From Pseudescherichia sp039594205 (GTDB lineage Bacteria > Pseudomonadota > Gammaproteobacteria > Enterobacterales > Enterobacteriaceae), in NCBI GenBank assembly GCA_039594205.1, contig JBCNNW010000049.1, positions 1 to 30,383 of the forward strand: DNA of 30,383 nucleotides, given 5' to 3'. Of this stretch, positions 22,734-30,383 are shown one piece after another (position 1 is the first letter of the stretch; every line of letters starts with the position of its first letter). Under the pieces are notes generated by a model, which worked only from the letters and a program-made list of their open reading frames with translations, did no database searches and had not been told where the DNA came from. Made by a program: the position numbers and the translations under genes.

Positions 22734-23369
22734 TCAGGATTTAATCAGTTCCGGCCAGAGGGCGAGGGTAGTGCGGGTGATTTCCAACAGTTTCTCTTGT
22801 GATGCCCCTTCACGGGCGCTGACCGACATCCCCTGGATAACACAGTTAAGAAATTGCGCCACCGAGCGCAGGGAGGTGGCGGCAGGAATGTCACCGCGCT
22901 GCTGACGTTGTTCCAGAAAGCGCAGCAGAGCCGCCTCCTGCAGGGCATGACGCGACTTCAGGGTCTGGGCAATCTCATTTGACGAGGCCGCCAGCGCCGC
23001 CGAGGTGCTGATTAAAAAGCAGCCAGAGGGCGTCTCTTTGCTGGTGAAGCAGGTAGCAACGGCGGTGAAGTAATCCAGCAGCGCCTGCTCAACGGGCTTC
23101 TCATCGCAAAACAGCTCCGCCTGATATTTGGTCGCAAACTGTGAGATATAGCGGTCAAGCACGGCGCGGAACAGCCCCTCTTTATTGGTGAACTCCGCGT
23201 AGAGCGTGGGTGCCTTCGCGCCCGTGGCCTCAACCAGATGGGACAGCGACGTGGCCTCGTAGCCATGCTGCCAGAAGAGCGTCATGGCTTTGTCGAGCGC
23301 CGCTTCCCTGTCGAAAACTTTTGGTCGGCCACGGCTTTTTTTTGTGCAACTGCTGACGTCGGTGGTCAT
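22734..23369 (-). CDS. comR: TetR-family repressor ComR (YcfQ)
   Basis: Copper-responsive repressor; in E. coli it shuts off bhsA (comC), which lowers outer-membrane copper permeability. The 211 residues begin with a polar tail and then RGRPKVFDREAALDKAMTLFWQHGYEATSL, identical over that stretch to E. coli ComR, and contain the HTH to about residue 65 and the C-terminal REGASQEKLLEI block. GAGGAG 6 nt before the ATG supports the start. In E. coli, bhsA lies divergently between comR and ldtC; here only 125 bp separate comR from the ldtC stop and bhsA is gone. The gene remains intact, with a palindrome at its own promoter. Confidence 0.93.
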   Translation of the reverse strand: MTTDVSSCTKKSRGRPKVFDREAALDKAMTLFWQHGYEATSLSHLVEATGAKAPTLYAEFTNKEGLFRAVLDRYISQFATKYQAELFCDEKPVEQALLDYFTAVATCFTSKETPSGCFLISTSAALAASSNEIAQTLKSRHALQEAALLRFLEQRQQRGDIPAATSLRSVAQFLNCVIQGMSVSAREGASQEKLLEITRTTLALWPELIKS

Positions 23370-23386
23370 AGTGGCTCCTCACCCAA

Positions 23387-23412
23387 TGTTGAATTATTGA
23401 ACAATCATTATA
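23387..23412 (-). promoter_or_regulatory. comR promoter -10 and candidate ComR operator
   Basis: On the minus strand TATAAT (23412-23407) is a perfect -10. Just downstream, TGTTGAATTATTGAACA (plus strand, 23387-23403) is a 17-bp palindrome with a single mismatched pair besides the centre. The position near +1 to +20 suits autorepression. The -35 is poor. Confidence 0.45.
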
Positions 23413-23494
23413 AAAATAATTGCCCCCAAAGGCCAGCAGTGAATGTTTAAAAATAATTATGTTATATCTTAATGATTTTTAAAGATTTAACATG

Positions 23495-24460
23495 TTACAT
23501 AGACTGCGTTGACGCGGCGCTATGCTGCGTGACGTCCACCGGCATCCCTGAGCGCACCGCCATCACTTCGTCCATCAGCGCGGTATCGGTCTCGGCAGCA
23601 GATTTAAAGCTTTCCATGCTGGCATTCAGCACCAGCGGCTGCGTTTTCGGATCGTCATTGATGGATTTCGACAGCGGTTGATGCACTTCAACCAGCCGCG
23701 TGCCGTCCGGCTCCACCGAGGCTTTTACCGGCGCGTTGATGATATTGACCTTTGTTCCTGGCGTGATCTGCCGGAACAGTGTCGCAATGTCGTTATCGCG
23801 CAGACGAATACAGCCCGAGCTAACGCGCATCCCGATACCAAAGTCGGCATTAGTGCCGTGGATCAGGTAGACGCCGCCGTAGGCTGCCAGGCGGATCGCA
23901 TGGTGGCCCATTGGGTTATTTGGCCCAGCGGGCACAACTGCCGGAAGATCGACGCCCTGCGCCTTATAGCGCGCACGAATGTTGGCCGTCGGCGTCCATG
24001 TCGGGTTGGCACGTTTATCGGACACGCGGGTGACCATTGTTGGCGTTAAGGTGTCGCCTCCCAGCTGACCAATGCCGATGGGGTAGATGGTCACTTCGTT
24101 CTTGCCAGGCGGGAACCAGTAGAGACGCAGTTCGGACAGGTTAATGACGATTCCCTGGCGCGGCACGTTCGGCAGTAAGGTCTGGAGCGGGATGGTCAAC
24201 ACGCTGCCAGCGCGCGGCACATAGGGGTCCACGCCTGGGTTGGCCTGCAAAAGCGCCAGAAAGCCGACGTTGTATTTTTTGGCAATCGCTTCCAGCGAGC
24301 CGCCGTCGTTTTCGACGAGATGAAAACGGTTCTCGCCTACCAGGCGGCTGCCGTTTGCGGGAAGCGGCCAGGTATTGGCCTGGGCAGGAAGAGAGAGGAG
24401 GGCCGCTGCCGCAAGGGCCAGCAGGGTTATCCAGCGAGCAATACGCATCTGTTTAATCAT
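23495..24460 (-). CDS. ldtC: L,D-transpeptidase LdtC (YcfS)
   Basis: Periplasmic enzyme that cross-links Braun's lipoprotein to peptidoglycan diaminopimelate. The 321 residues have a signal peptide ending LPAQA (about 28), a LysM-like domain (46-92: FHLVENDGGSLEAIAKKYNV...LTIP) and a YkuD catalytic domain with HGTNADFG (201-208) and SSGCIRLRD (214-222), nucleophile Cys217. E. coli LdtC is 320 residues. ATG 24460 is preferred, with GGTGG 4 nt upstream; an ATG five codons earlier is weaker. It lies between mfd and comR on the same strand as both. Confidence 0.96.
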   Translation of the reverse strand: MIKQMRIARWITLLALAAAALLSLPAQANTWPLPANGSRLVGENRFHLVENDGGSLEAIAKKYNVGFLALLQANPGVDPYVPRAGSVLTIPLQTLLPNVPRQGIVINLSELRLYWFPPGKNEVTIYPIGIGQLGGDTLTPTMVTRVSDKRANPTWTPTANIRARYKAQGVDLPAVVPAGPNNPMGHHAIRLAAYGGVYLIHGTNADFGIGMRVSSGCIRLRDNDIATLFRQITPGTKVNIINAPVKASVEPDGTRLVEVHQPLSKSINDDPKTQPLVLNASMESFKSAAETDTALMDEVMAVRSGMPVDVTQHSAASTQSM

Positions 24461-24564
24461 GGAACCACCGTTCATTCAGCTTATTGTTATTCAAAAGCAA
24501 AAGTGAAGTATGGACGGAAGGTGTGTCGAAATGTTTCTCAGATGTGCAAGGATTTGTAAAGAGT

Positions 24565-24588
24565 GGCGCACGCCTTATCGCGTGCGCC
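24565..24588 (-). terminator. Terminator candidate after mfd
   Basis: Perfect 9-bp GC-rich stem GGCGCACGC/GCGTGCGCC with a 6-nt loop, 6 nt past the mfd stop; the minus-strand tail ACTCTTTAC is weakly T-rich. Confidence 0.55.
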
Positions 24589-24594
24589 TTGAGA

Positions 24595-27500
24595 TCAAGC
24601 TATAGCGTTCTCTGCCAGCTCTTTCATAAAGTTACTCACCCACTCCATGCGGGTTTTGCGCTCGCCCAGCTCCTGCATAAACTTCAGCCGGGTAGGGCCG
24701 TCGAGGCGGAAGTTTTGCGGCTGCTTCTGCAGCAGGCCGATCAGCCAGGCCGGATTAACATGGTTCTTCTCGGCAAACTCAATCGCGCCGCCTTTGTCAT
24801 TGCTCTCCAGCTTGCGAATGCCCAGCTTCTGCGCCTGCTGACGCAGTCGGGCCACCTCAAGCAGGGTGCGGGCTGGATCGGGCAGCAGACCAAAGCGATC
24901 AATCAGCTCGACCTTGATCTCTTCCAGCTCGCCGCTGCTTTTGGCGCTGGCGACGCGCTTATAGAACGACAGGCGGGTATTAACGTCAGGAATGTAATCA
25001 TCCGGCAGCAGGGCAGGCATGCGTAGCTCGACCTCGGTCTGCTGGCTGGTCAGATCCTCCAGCGACGGCTCGCGCCCGGCCTTCAGTGCGTCAACGGCGT
25101 TCTCCAGCAGCTCCATATAGAGCGAAAAGCCAATGGTCTCCATCGAGCCGCTCTGATCTTCCCCGAGCAGCTCACCCGCGCCGCGGATCTCAAGGTCGTG
25201 AGTCGCCAGCGCAAAGCCTGCGCCGAGATCCTCCAGCGAGGCGATGGCCTCCAGACGCTTCTGCGCGTCGGTGGTCATCGCTTTCGGATGCGGGGTCAGC
25301 AGCCAGGCGTAGGCCTGATGATGGGAGCGCCCAACGCGACCGCGGAGCTGGTGCAGCTGGGCGAGACCGAAGTGATCCGCCCGCTCAATGATGATGGTGT
25401 TGGCGGTAGGGATATCGATCCCGGTTTCGATAATGGTGGTGCAGACCAGCACGTTAAAGCGCTGGTGGTGGAAATCGTTCATCACCCGCTCCAGCTCGCG
25501 CTCGCGCATCTGGCCGTGGCCGATGGCGATCCGCGCTTCCGGCACCAGCTCCGCCAGCCGCTGGGCCGCCTTCTGGATGTTCTCGACGTCGTTATAGAGG
25601 TAATAAACCTGGCCGCCGCGAAGGATCTCACGCAGCATCGCCTCACGCACCACCAGGCTATCGTACTCGCGCACAAATGTTTTAACGGCCAGACGGCGTG
25701 CGGGCGGCGTGGCAATAATCGACAGATCGCGCATGCCGCTCATGGCCATGTTCAGGGTGCGCGGGATCGGCGTGGCGGTGAGGGTCAGGATATCGACGTC
25801 GGCACGCATCGCTTTGATACGCTCCTTGTGGCGCACCCCGAATCGGTGCTCCTCGTCGACGATCAGCAGGCCGAGATCGCGCCACTTCAGATCGCTTTGC
25901 AGCAGTTTGTGGGTGCCGATCAGAATATCGACCTTGCCCTCTGCCGCATCGGCCAGCACCTGGGCCTGCTCTTTAGCGCTACGGAAGCGCGACAGCAGCT
26001 CAATACGCACCGGCCAGTTGGCGAAGCGGTCGCGGAAGTTATCGTAGTGCTGCTGGGCAAGCAGGGTAGTCGGCACCAGCACCGCAACCTGCTTGTGGTT
26101 TTCCACCGCGAGGAAGGCGGCGCGCATGGCCACTTCGGTTTTACCAAAGCCCACGTCACCGCACACCAGACGGTCCATCGCCAGCGGCTGACACATGTCG
26201 CTCAGCACGGCATTGATCGCCTGAGCCTGATCCGGTGTGGTTTCAAACGGGAAGGCGTCGCAGAAGAGCTGATACTGCTCTTTATCATGTTTGAAGGCAA
26301 AGCCGGTCTTGGCCGCGCGCTGGGCGTAGACGTCCAGCAGCTCGGCGGCCACGTCGCGCACTTTTTCCGCCGCCTTCTGCCGCGCCCGCGTCCAGGCATC
26401 GCTACCCAGCTTGTGCAGCGGGGCATTATCCTCCGCACCGCCCGCGTAGCGGCTGATCAGGTGCAGGGATGACACCGGGACGTACAGTTTGGCATCGTTG
26501 GCGTAGGTCAACATCAGGTATTCACCTTTGATGCCGCCTGCCTCCAGCGTAGTCATGCCTGCGTAACGCCCGACGCCGTGCTCCAGGTGTACCAACGGCT
26601 GACCGGGGTGCAGCTCCGCCAGGTTGCGGATCAGCGTATCCGGGTTGATGGTCCGGCGATTGTCCTGACGACGGCGCGCGACGCGCTCACCCAGCAGATC
26701 GCTCTCGCAGATCAGCGCCCGGTTGCGCAGGGTATCAATAAACCCGCGCTCCGCCGCACCGATCAGCAGGTAGCGCCCGCTGTCGGCAGCCTCATCAAGG
26801 CGCAGGATCCGCTTCGGTGCGACTTTAATCCGCGCCAGTAGCTCCCCTAGCGCCTCACGTCGGCCCTCGCTCTCAACGGAGAAGACCACCGGACCGGTGA
26901 AGGATTCCAGAAACTTGCGCAGGCTATCAAGCGGCGCTTTCTGCTGGGCCTGTACGGCCAGATCCGGCAGCGTCTGGTAGCCGAGATTGGTATTAGCGGC
27001 TTTCTCTGCCAGCTGTTCAGTCTTCAGCTGAATACGCGGCCAGCGTTTCAGCTCGGCAAACAGCTCGTCGCTGCGCAGCCACAGCGTCTCCGGCGGCAGC
27101 AGAGGGCGCATCGGGTCGACACCGCGGTTCTCGTAGCGGGCCTGGGTTTCGCTCTGGAAACGCACCGCGCTGGCATCAAGATCGCCGGTGTTAATCACCA
27201 GCGTATTGGCCGGGAAGTAGCTAAACAGCGGCGGCAGCGGCTCGCTGAAAAACAGCGGCTGCCAGTATTCGATCCCTGCCGGCAGGGTGCCTTTGCTCAC
27301 CTGCTGATAGATATGCTCGGCGTCGCGCTTCACCTCAAAGGTATCGCGCCACTGGCTGCGGAACAGCTCAATGGCTGCCTTGTCAGTGGGGAATTCGTGG
27401 GCGGGCAGCAGATTAATCGCCTCTACCTCTTCCAGCGTGCGCTGGGTATCGGGATCAAACAGCCGCAGGCTATCGATCTCATCATCAAAGAAGTCGATGC

Positions 27501-28041
27501 GGTAGGGCTGGGTGCTGCCCATCGGGTAGAGATCCAGCAGCGCGCCGCGAGTGGCGTATTCGCCATGCTCCATCACCTGATCAACGTGGCGGTAGCCGGC
27601 GATATCCAGCTGGGCGCGCAGCGCGTCGCGGGAGAGACGCTGGCCCTTTTTCATCACCAGCGCATGTCCATGCAGATAGCTGTGCGGGCAGACGCGCTGC
27701 ATCAGCGTGTTCACCGGCATAATCAGCACGCCGCGCTGCATAGAGGGCAGCTGATAGAGCGTCGAGAGCCGCGAAGAGATGATCTCCTGGTGCGGAGAGA
27801 AGCTGTCATAGGGCAGCGTCTCCCAGTCGGCAAGGTTCATCACCATGCTGTCGGTAAACTGACGGATCTCATCATGCAGGCGCAGCGCGTTTTGCATATC
27901 GGGTGCAATGAGCACCACCGGGCCTGCATGACGCTCAACGATTTCTGCCACTTCTGTGGCACAGGCGCTGCCTGTAAGCTCACCCAGTTGGCGCTGGTCG
28001 CCCGCCTTGGCGGGAAGGGAGTAACGGTATTGTTCAGGCAT
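24595..28041 (-). CDS. mfd: Transcription-repair coupling factor Mfd
   Basis: ATP-driven translocase that removes RNA polymerase stalled at DNA lesions and recruits UvrA. The 1148 residues equal the E. coli length. Domains in order are the UvrB-like N-terminal module, the RNA-polymerase-interaction region around PGQPLVHLEHGVGRYAGM, the helicase motor with Walker A GDVGFGKTE (about 628-636), DEEH box in LIVDEEHRFG, TATPIPRTLNMAMSG, and the translocation/RecG motif through HQLRGRVGRSHHQAYAW, and the C-terminal inhibitory domain. All key residues are present. Antisense frames of several hundred codons within it are composition artefacts. ycfT lies 109 nt upstream on the same strand. Confidence 0.98.
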   Translation of the reverse strand: MPEQYRYSLPAKAGDQRQLGELTGSACATEVAEIVERHAGPVVLIAPDMQNALRLHDEIRQFTDSMVMNLADWETLPYDSFSPHQEIISSRLSTLYQLPSMQRGVLIMPVNTLMQRVCPHSYLHGHALVMKKGQRLSRDALRAQLDIAGYRHVDQVMEHGEYATRGALLDLYPMGSTQPYRIDFFDDEIDSLRLFDPDTQRTLEEVEAINLLPAHEFPTDKAAIELFRSQWRDTFEVKRDAEHIYQQVSKGTLPAGIEYWQPLFFSEPLPPLFSYFPANTLVINTGDLDASAVRFQSETQARYENRGVDPMRPLLPPETLWLRSDELFAELKRWPRIQLKTEQLAEKAANTNLGYQTLPDLAVQAQQKAPLDSLRKFLESFTGPVVFSVESEGRREALGELLARIKVAPKRILRLDEAADSGRYLLIGAAERGFIDTLRNRALICESDLLGERVARRRQDNRRTINPDTLIRNLAELHPGQPLVHLEHGVGRYAGMTTLEAGGIKGEYLMLTYANDAKLYVPVSSLHLISRYAGGAEDNAPLHKLGSDAWTRARQKAAEKVRDVAAELLDVYAQRAAKTGFAFKHDKEQYQLFCDAFPFETTPDQAQAINAVLSDMCQPLAMDRLVCGDVGFGKTEVAMRAAFLAVENHKQVAVLVPTTLLAQQHYDNFRDRFANWPVRIELLSRFRSAKEQAQVLADAAEGKVDILIGTHKLLQSDLKWRDLGLLIVDEEHRFGVRHKERIKAMRADVDILTLTATPIPRTLNMAMSGMRDLSIIATPPARRLAVKTFVREYDSLVVREAMLREILRGGQVYYLYNDVENIQKAAQRLAELVPEARIAIGHGQMRERELERVMNDFHHQRFNVLVCTTIIETGIDIPTANTIIIERADHFGLAQLHQLRGRVGRSHHQAYAWLLTPHPKAMTTDAQKRLEAIASLEDLGAGFALATHDLEIRGAGELLGEDQSGSMETIGFSLYMELLENAVDALKAGREPSLEDLTSQQTEVELRMPALLPDDYIPDVNTRLSFYKRVASAKSSGELEEIKVELIDRFGLLPDPARTLLEVARLRQQAQKLGIRKLESNDKGGAIEFAEKNHVNPAWLIGLLQKQPQNFRLDGPTRLKFMQELGERKTRMEWVSNFMKELAENAIA

Positions 28042-28066
28042 AGCGAATATCGGGATCTCTTGGGTT

Positions 28067-28090
28067 TATGCCCCCGGATATGGGGGCATA
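28067..28090. other. Hairpin between ycfT and mfd
   Basis: Inverted repeat TATGCCCCC/GGGGGCATA with a 6-nt loop in the 109-bp gap. No T-tract follows on either strand, so transcription from ycfT into mfd is not clearly stopped. Confidence 0.45.
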
Positions 28091-28150
28091 TCACTGATAC
28101 ACAATGCAGTTTATTATCTTTGATCCCTCAATATTAGCAAAGTTAGACCG

Positions 28151-29224
28151 CTAGCGCGTGGTCGGAGCCAGACGCAGTTTCTCCGGCGGTGAAAAAAAGA
28201 GGTCGCCGAACAGCCGCACGGAGAGACGGCGAATACCCAGCCCAACCAGGGTGCACACCAGCAGGCTCAGCAGGGGGTAAACCAGCAACAGGCCCAGCTC
28301 CAGCGTCGGCGAGAGCATGCCCTGGCGAAACAGCGGGAGCAGGGCGAGACTGCTGCCCTCGATCAGGATGCGGTGGGTGGTGTAAATGGCAATGGTATTG
28401 GAGCCAATCACGTTCAGGAGCCGATCTTCACCGGGGGTAAAGCGCTGCTCCAGCCGCCAGAACAGGGACATGATCAGCCAGGCCGACAGCAGAGAGAGCA
28501 GAACCGGCACGTTGCAGAACCAGAGCGCCACCGCCACCAGCAGGGCAGGCACCAGAGGTAAAATTTGCCGGCGCAGTGGGATGCTCTGCAGCCAGGCCAT
28601 AATAGTCACGCCGTACCAGGCCCCCAGGGCATAGTAGATGACGTTGCGCACCACGCTGTTCATTCCCCACCACGGCAGCGGCAGGAAGTTAATGGCTACC
28701 GACGCCACCAGCATCAGTATTAGCGCGGGGCGCTTCCAGCGGCTCAGGAATTTGCAGACCACGAAGTAGATCAGCAGGGCATAGAGATACCACAGGCTGG
28801 TGCTGGCGGTCAGCATGCCGTGCAGAAACTCGCTCAGCGAGTCGGCATAGGCCGCGTTGGCCGACTGGCTAAGATCGCGTTCGGGAGCCAGCCAGCGGTT
28901 AAGAAAACCGATCCCTTGCCACTGTAGAACGCCCCACAGCGCCAGCACGTAGAAGATCGACCACAGCCGCTTATCGATGCAGTTTTTCCATTCGGCCTCG
29001 GTGATATAGCGGCGGATCAGGTAGCCAGAGATGAAGAAAAAGACCGGCATGCGAAACGGGGCGAGGTAGAGATTCATATAGAGCCAGCATTTGGCGAGCA
29101 GGCCGGAGAGGGGATGTTGCAGCCCCTCAAGATGCGGGTAGAAGGTGATCACCGAGTGGTAGATCACCACCAGACTAATGCATAACCCTTTGATCTGGTT
29201 AATCCACAATGCTTTTTGCTTCAT
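28151..29224 (-). CDS. ycfT: YcfT, acyltransferase-3 family inner-membrane protein
   Basis: Polytopic membrane protein of 357 residues, same length as E. coli YcfT, with about ten hydrophobic helices. The family opening KQKALWINQIKGLCISLVVIYHSVITF includes the His typical of acyltransferase-3 proteins, followed by the conserved RMPVFFFISGYLIRR. The block LLNVIGSNTIAIYTTHRIL matches E. coli closely. Acyl transfer to a sugar or envelope component is the usual activity of the family; the YcfT substrate is unknown. It is divergent from lolC across 278 bp. Confidence 0.95.
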   Translation of the reverse strand: MKQKALWINQIKGLCISLVVIYHSVITFYPHLEGLQHPLSGLLAKCWLYMNLYLAPFRMPVFFFISGYLIRRYITEAEWKNCIDKRLWSIFYVLALWGVLQWQGIGFLNRWLAPERDLSQSANAAYADSLSEFLHGMLTASTSLWYLYALLIYFVVCKFLSRWKRPALILMLVASVAINFLPLPWWGMNSVVRNVIYYALGAWYGVTIMAWLQSIPLRRQILPLVPALLVAVALWFCNVPVLLSLLSAWLIMSLFWRLEQRFTPGEDRLLNVIGSNTIAIYTTHRILIEGSSLALLPLFRQGMLSPTLELGLLLVYPLLSLLVCTLVGLGIRRLSVRLFGDLFFSPPEKLRLAPTTR

Positions 29225-29440
29225 CGTTAAAACGCCTGAGTTGCGATAAATTTCGGCGTTAATAGTGATCGGGGCGGATGGCGCTGTAATCGGTAACGCT
29301 CTGGATTTACCCGGTTAGGGGGCGTTTTCGGAAAAAGATCAGGTCCCTGCGGCTGGGCTTAGCCGATAAACCGCGTTTTACCAAATTGATTTTGAACAAT
29401 TTTTTACCGTAAACCCCGACAAATCTTAACGCATAAGCGA

Positions 29441-29469
29441 TTTACCATCCCCTGTTTCGCTTATATACT
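29441..29469 (+). promoter_or_regulatory. Probable promoter of lolC(DE)
   Basis: TTTACC (29441-29446) and TATACT (29464-29469) with 17-nt spacing, predicted start about 29476. The rest of the 278-bp ycfT-lolC gap shows no gene. Confidence 0.45.
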
Positions 29470-29502
29470 CGTGAGTCTGCTAACCGCAACCAGACGGATG
29501 TC

Positions 29503-30383
29503 ATGTACCAACCTGTCGCACTATTCATAGGCCTGCGTTATATGCGTGGGCGCGCAGCGGACCGCTTCGGTCGCTTTGTCTCCTGGCTTTCGACCATCGG
29601 TATTACGCTCGGCGTGATGGCGCTGGTGACCGTGCTGTCGGTGATGAACGGCTTCGAGCGCGAGCTGCAAAACAACATCCTGGGGCTGATGCCGCAGGCG
29701 GTCCTCTCCTCGGCCAACGGCTCGCTGAACCCGCAGCAGTTTCCGGCCAGTGCCGCGACGCTGCAGGGCGTCAGCCGCGTTGCGCCGCTGACCACCGGCG
29801 ACGTGGTGTTACAGAGCGCGCGCAGCGTCTCGGTGGGAGTGATGCTCGGCATCGATCCCAGCCAAAAGGATCCGCTTACCCCGTACCTCGTCAACGTTAA
29901 ACAGACCGACCTGCAGCCGGGCAAATATAACGTCATTCTTGGCGAGCAGCTGGCCGGACAGCTGGGCGTGAACCGCGGCGACCAGCTGCGGGTGATGGTG
30001 CCCTCCGCCAGCCAGTTTACGCCGATGGGCCGCCTGCCAAGCCAGCGTCTCTTTAACGTGATCGGCACCTTTGCTGCCAACAGCGAAGTTGATGGCTACC
30101 AGATGCTAGTAAACATTCAGGACGCATCGCGCCTGATGCGCTACCCGGCGGGCAATATTACCGGCTGGCGGCTGTGGCTCAACGAACCTCTGAAGGTGGA
30201 CGCCCTGAGCCAGCAGACCCTGCCGGACGGCACTAAGTGGCAGGACTGGCGCGATCGCAAAGGTGAACTGTTCCAGGCCGTGCGCATGGAGAAAAACATG
30301 ATGGGCCTGCTGCTGAGCCTGATCGTCGCCGTGGCCGCCTTCAACATCATCACCTCGCTGGGGCTGATGGTGATGGAGAAGCA
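29503..30383 (+). CDS. lolC: Lipoprotein-releasing ABC transporter permease LolC (3' truncated by window edge)
   Basis: Inner-membrane subunit of LolCDE, which releases outer-membrane lipoproteins to the chaperone LolA. The visible 293 of about 399 codons start MYQPVALFIGLRYMRGRAADRFG, identical to E. coli, with a first helix at about 25-49, a large periplasmic domain, and the start of the second helix (MGLLLSLIVAVAAFNIIT). The Hook that captures LolA is visible around SASQFTPMGRLPSQ (168-181), with Pro174 and Met175. ATG 29503 gives the E. coli N terminus. The frame runs off the window, and lolD and lolE should follow. Confidence 0.97.
   Translation, partial: MYQPVALFIGLRYMRGRAADRFGRFVSWLSTIGITLGVMALVTVLSVMNGFERELQNNILGLMPQAVLSSANGSLNPQQFPASAATLQGVSRVAPLTTGDVVLQSARSVSVGVMLGIDPSQKDPLTPYLVNVKQTDLQPGKYNVILGEQLAGQLGVNRGDQLRVMVPSASQFTPMGRLPSQRLFNVIGTFAANSEVDGYQMLVNIQDASRLMRYPAGNITGWRLWLNEPLKVDALSQQTLPDGTKWQDWRDRKGELFQAVRMEKNMMGLLLSLIVAVAAFNIITSLGLMVMEK

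Noticed and set aside
25198..26472. 424-codon plus-strand frame, with others at 27313-28137 and 24484-25026
   Set aside because: All are antisense to mfd, whose full-length match to E. coli is certain; they reflect GC-rich codon structure and show no family features.
28067..28090. Terminator between ycfT and mfd
   Set aside because: Strong stem but no T-tract in either direction; listed only as a hairpin.

Overview
The window is a chromosomal segment of an enterobacterium. The encoded PtsG, FhuE, HinT, YcfL, LpoB, ThiK, NagZ, YcfP, Ndh, YcfJ, ComR, LdtC, Mfd, YcfT and LolC match the Escherichia coli proteins as I recall them, nearly residue for residue in several cases, and follow the E. coli K-12 order ptsG-fhuE-hinT-ycfL-lpoB-thiK-nagZ-ycfP-ndh-ycfJ-comR-ldtC-mfd-ycfT-lolC. 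Divergence in the less conserved proteins and the accessory content suggest an Enterobacter/Lelliottia/Leclercia-type organism rather than E. coli. The genus cannot be fixed from this sequence alone.

Region 1 (1-1376) is the 3' part of ptsG, the glucose PTS IICB permease, with its terminator. Region 2 (about 1377-13618) is a block of nine genes lying exactly between ptsG and fhuE, which are direct neighbours in E. coli. In order it holds an old-yellow-enzyme reductase; a secreted sulfite-oxidase-fold protein with no cysteine paired with a membrane GGDEF-EAL protein; a TetR regulator that looks leaderless; a PQQ dehydrogenase whose membrane part is a separate small protein; an MFS_3 exporter; a Bcr/CflA exporter behind an MscS-type channel; and a DUF4126 membrane protein. 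The sulfite-oxidase/GGDEF-EAL pair and the MscS gene read as more AT-rich than the backbone. The block ends in terminators whose stem arms match that of ptsG.

Region 3 (13622-20040) holds fhuE (minus strand) and the plus-strand run hinT-ycfL-lpoB-thiK-nagZ-ycfP, tightly packed with 4-37 nt gaps and one overlap, closed by a strong terminator. It joins siderophore uptake, a nucleotide hydrolase, a peptidoglycan-synthase activator, thiamine salvage and cell-wall recycling. Region 4 (20041-24460) holds ndh with a perfect FNR box, ycfJ, an unannotated-looking string of mini-ORFs ending in a 49-residue two-helix membrane protein, comR, and ldtC. The E. coli neighbour bhsA, the known ComR target, is absent from its usual place. 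Region 5 (24565-30383) holds mfd (transcription-repair coupling), ycfT (acyltransferase-3 membrane protein) and, divergently, the first 293 codons of lolC.

I saw no tRNA, rRNA, insertion sequence, integrase or CRISPR array. The items most worth a second look are the sulfite-oxidase-fold/GGDEF-EAL pair, the split PQQ dehydrogenase, and the mini-ORF cluster with a 19-bp palindrome between ycfJ and comR.
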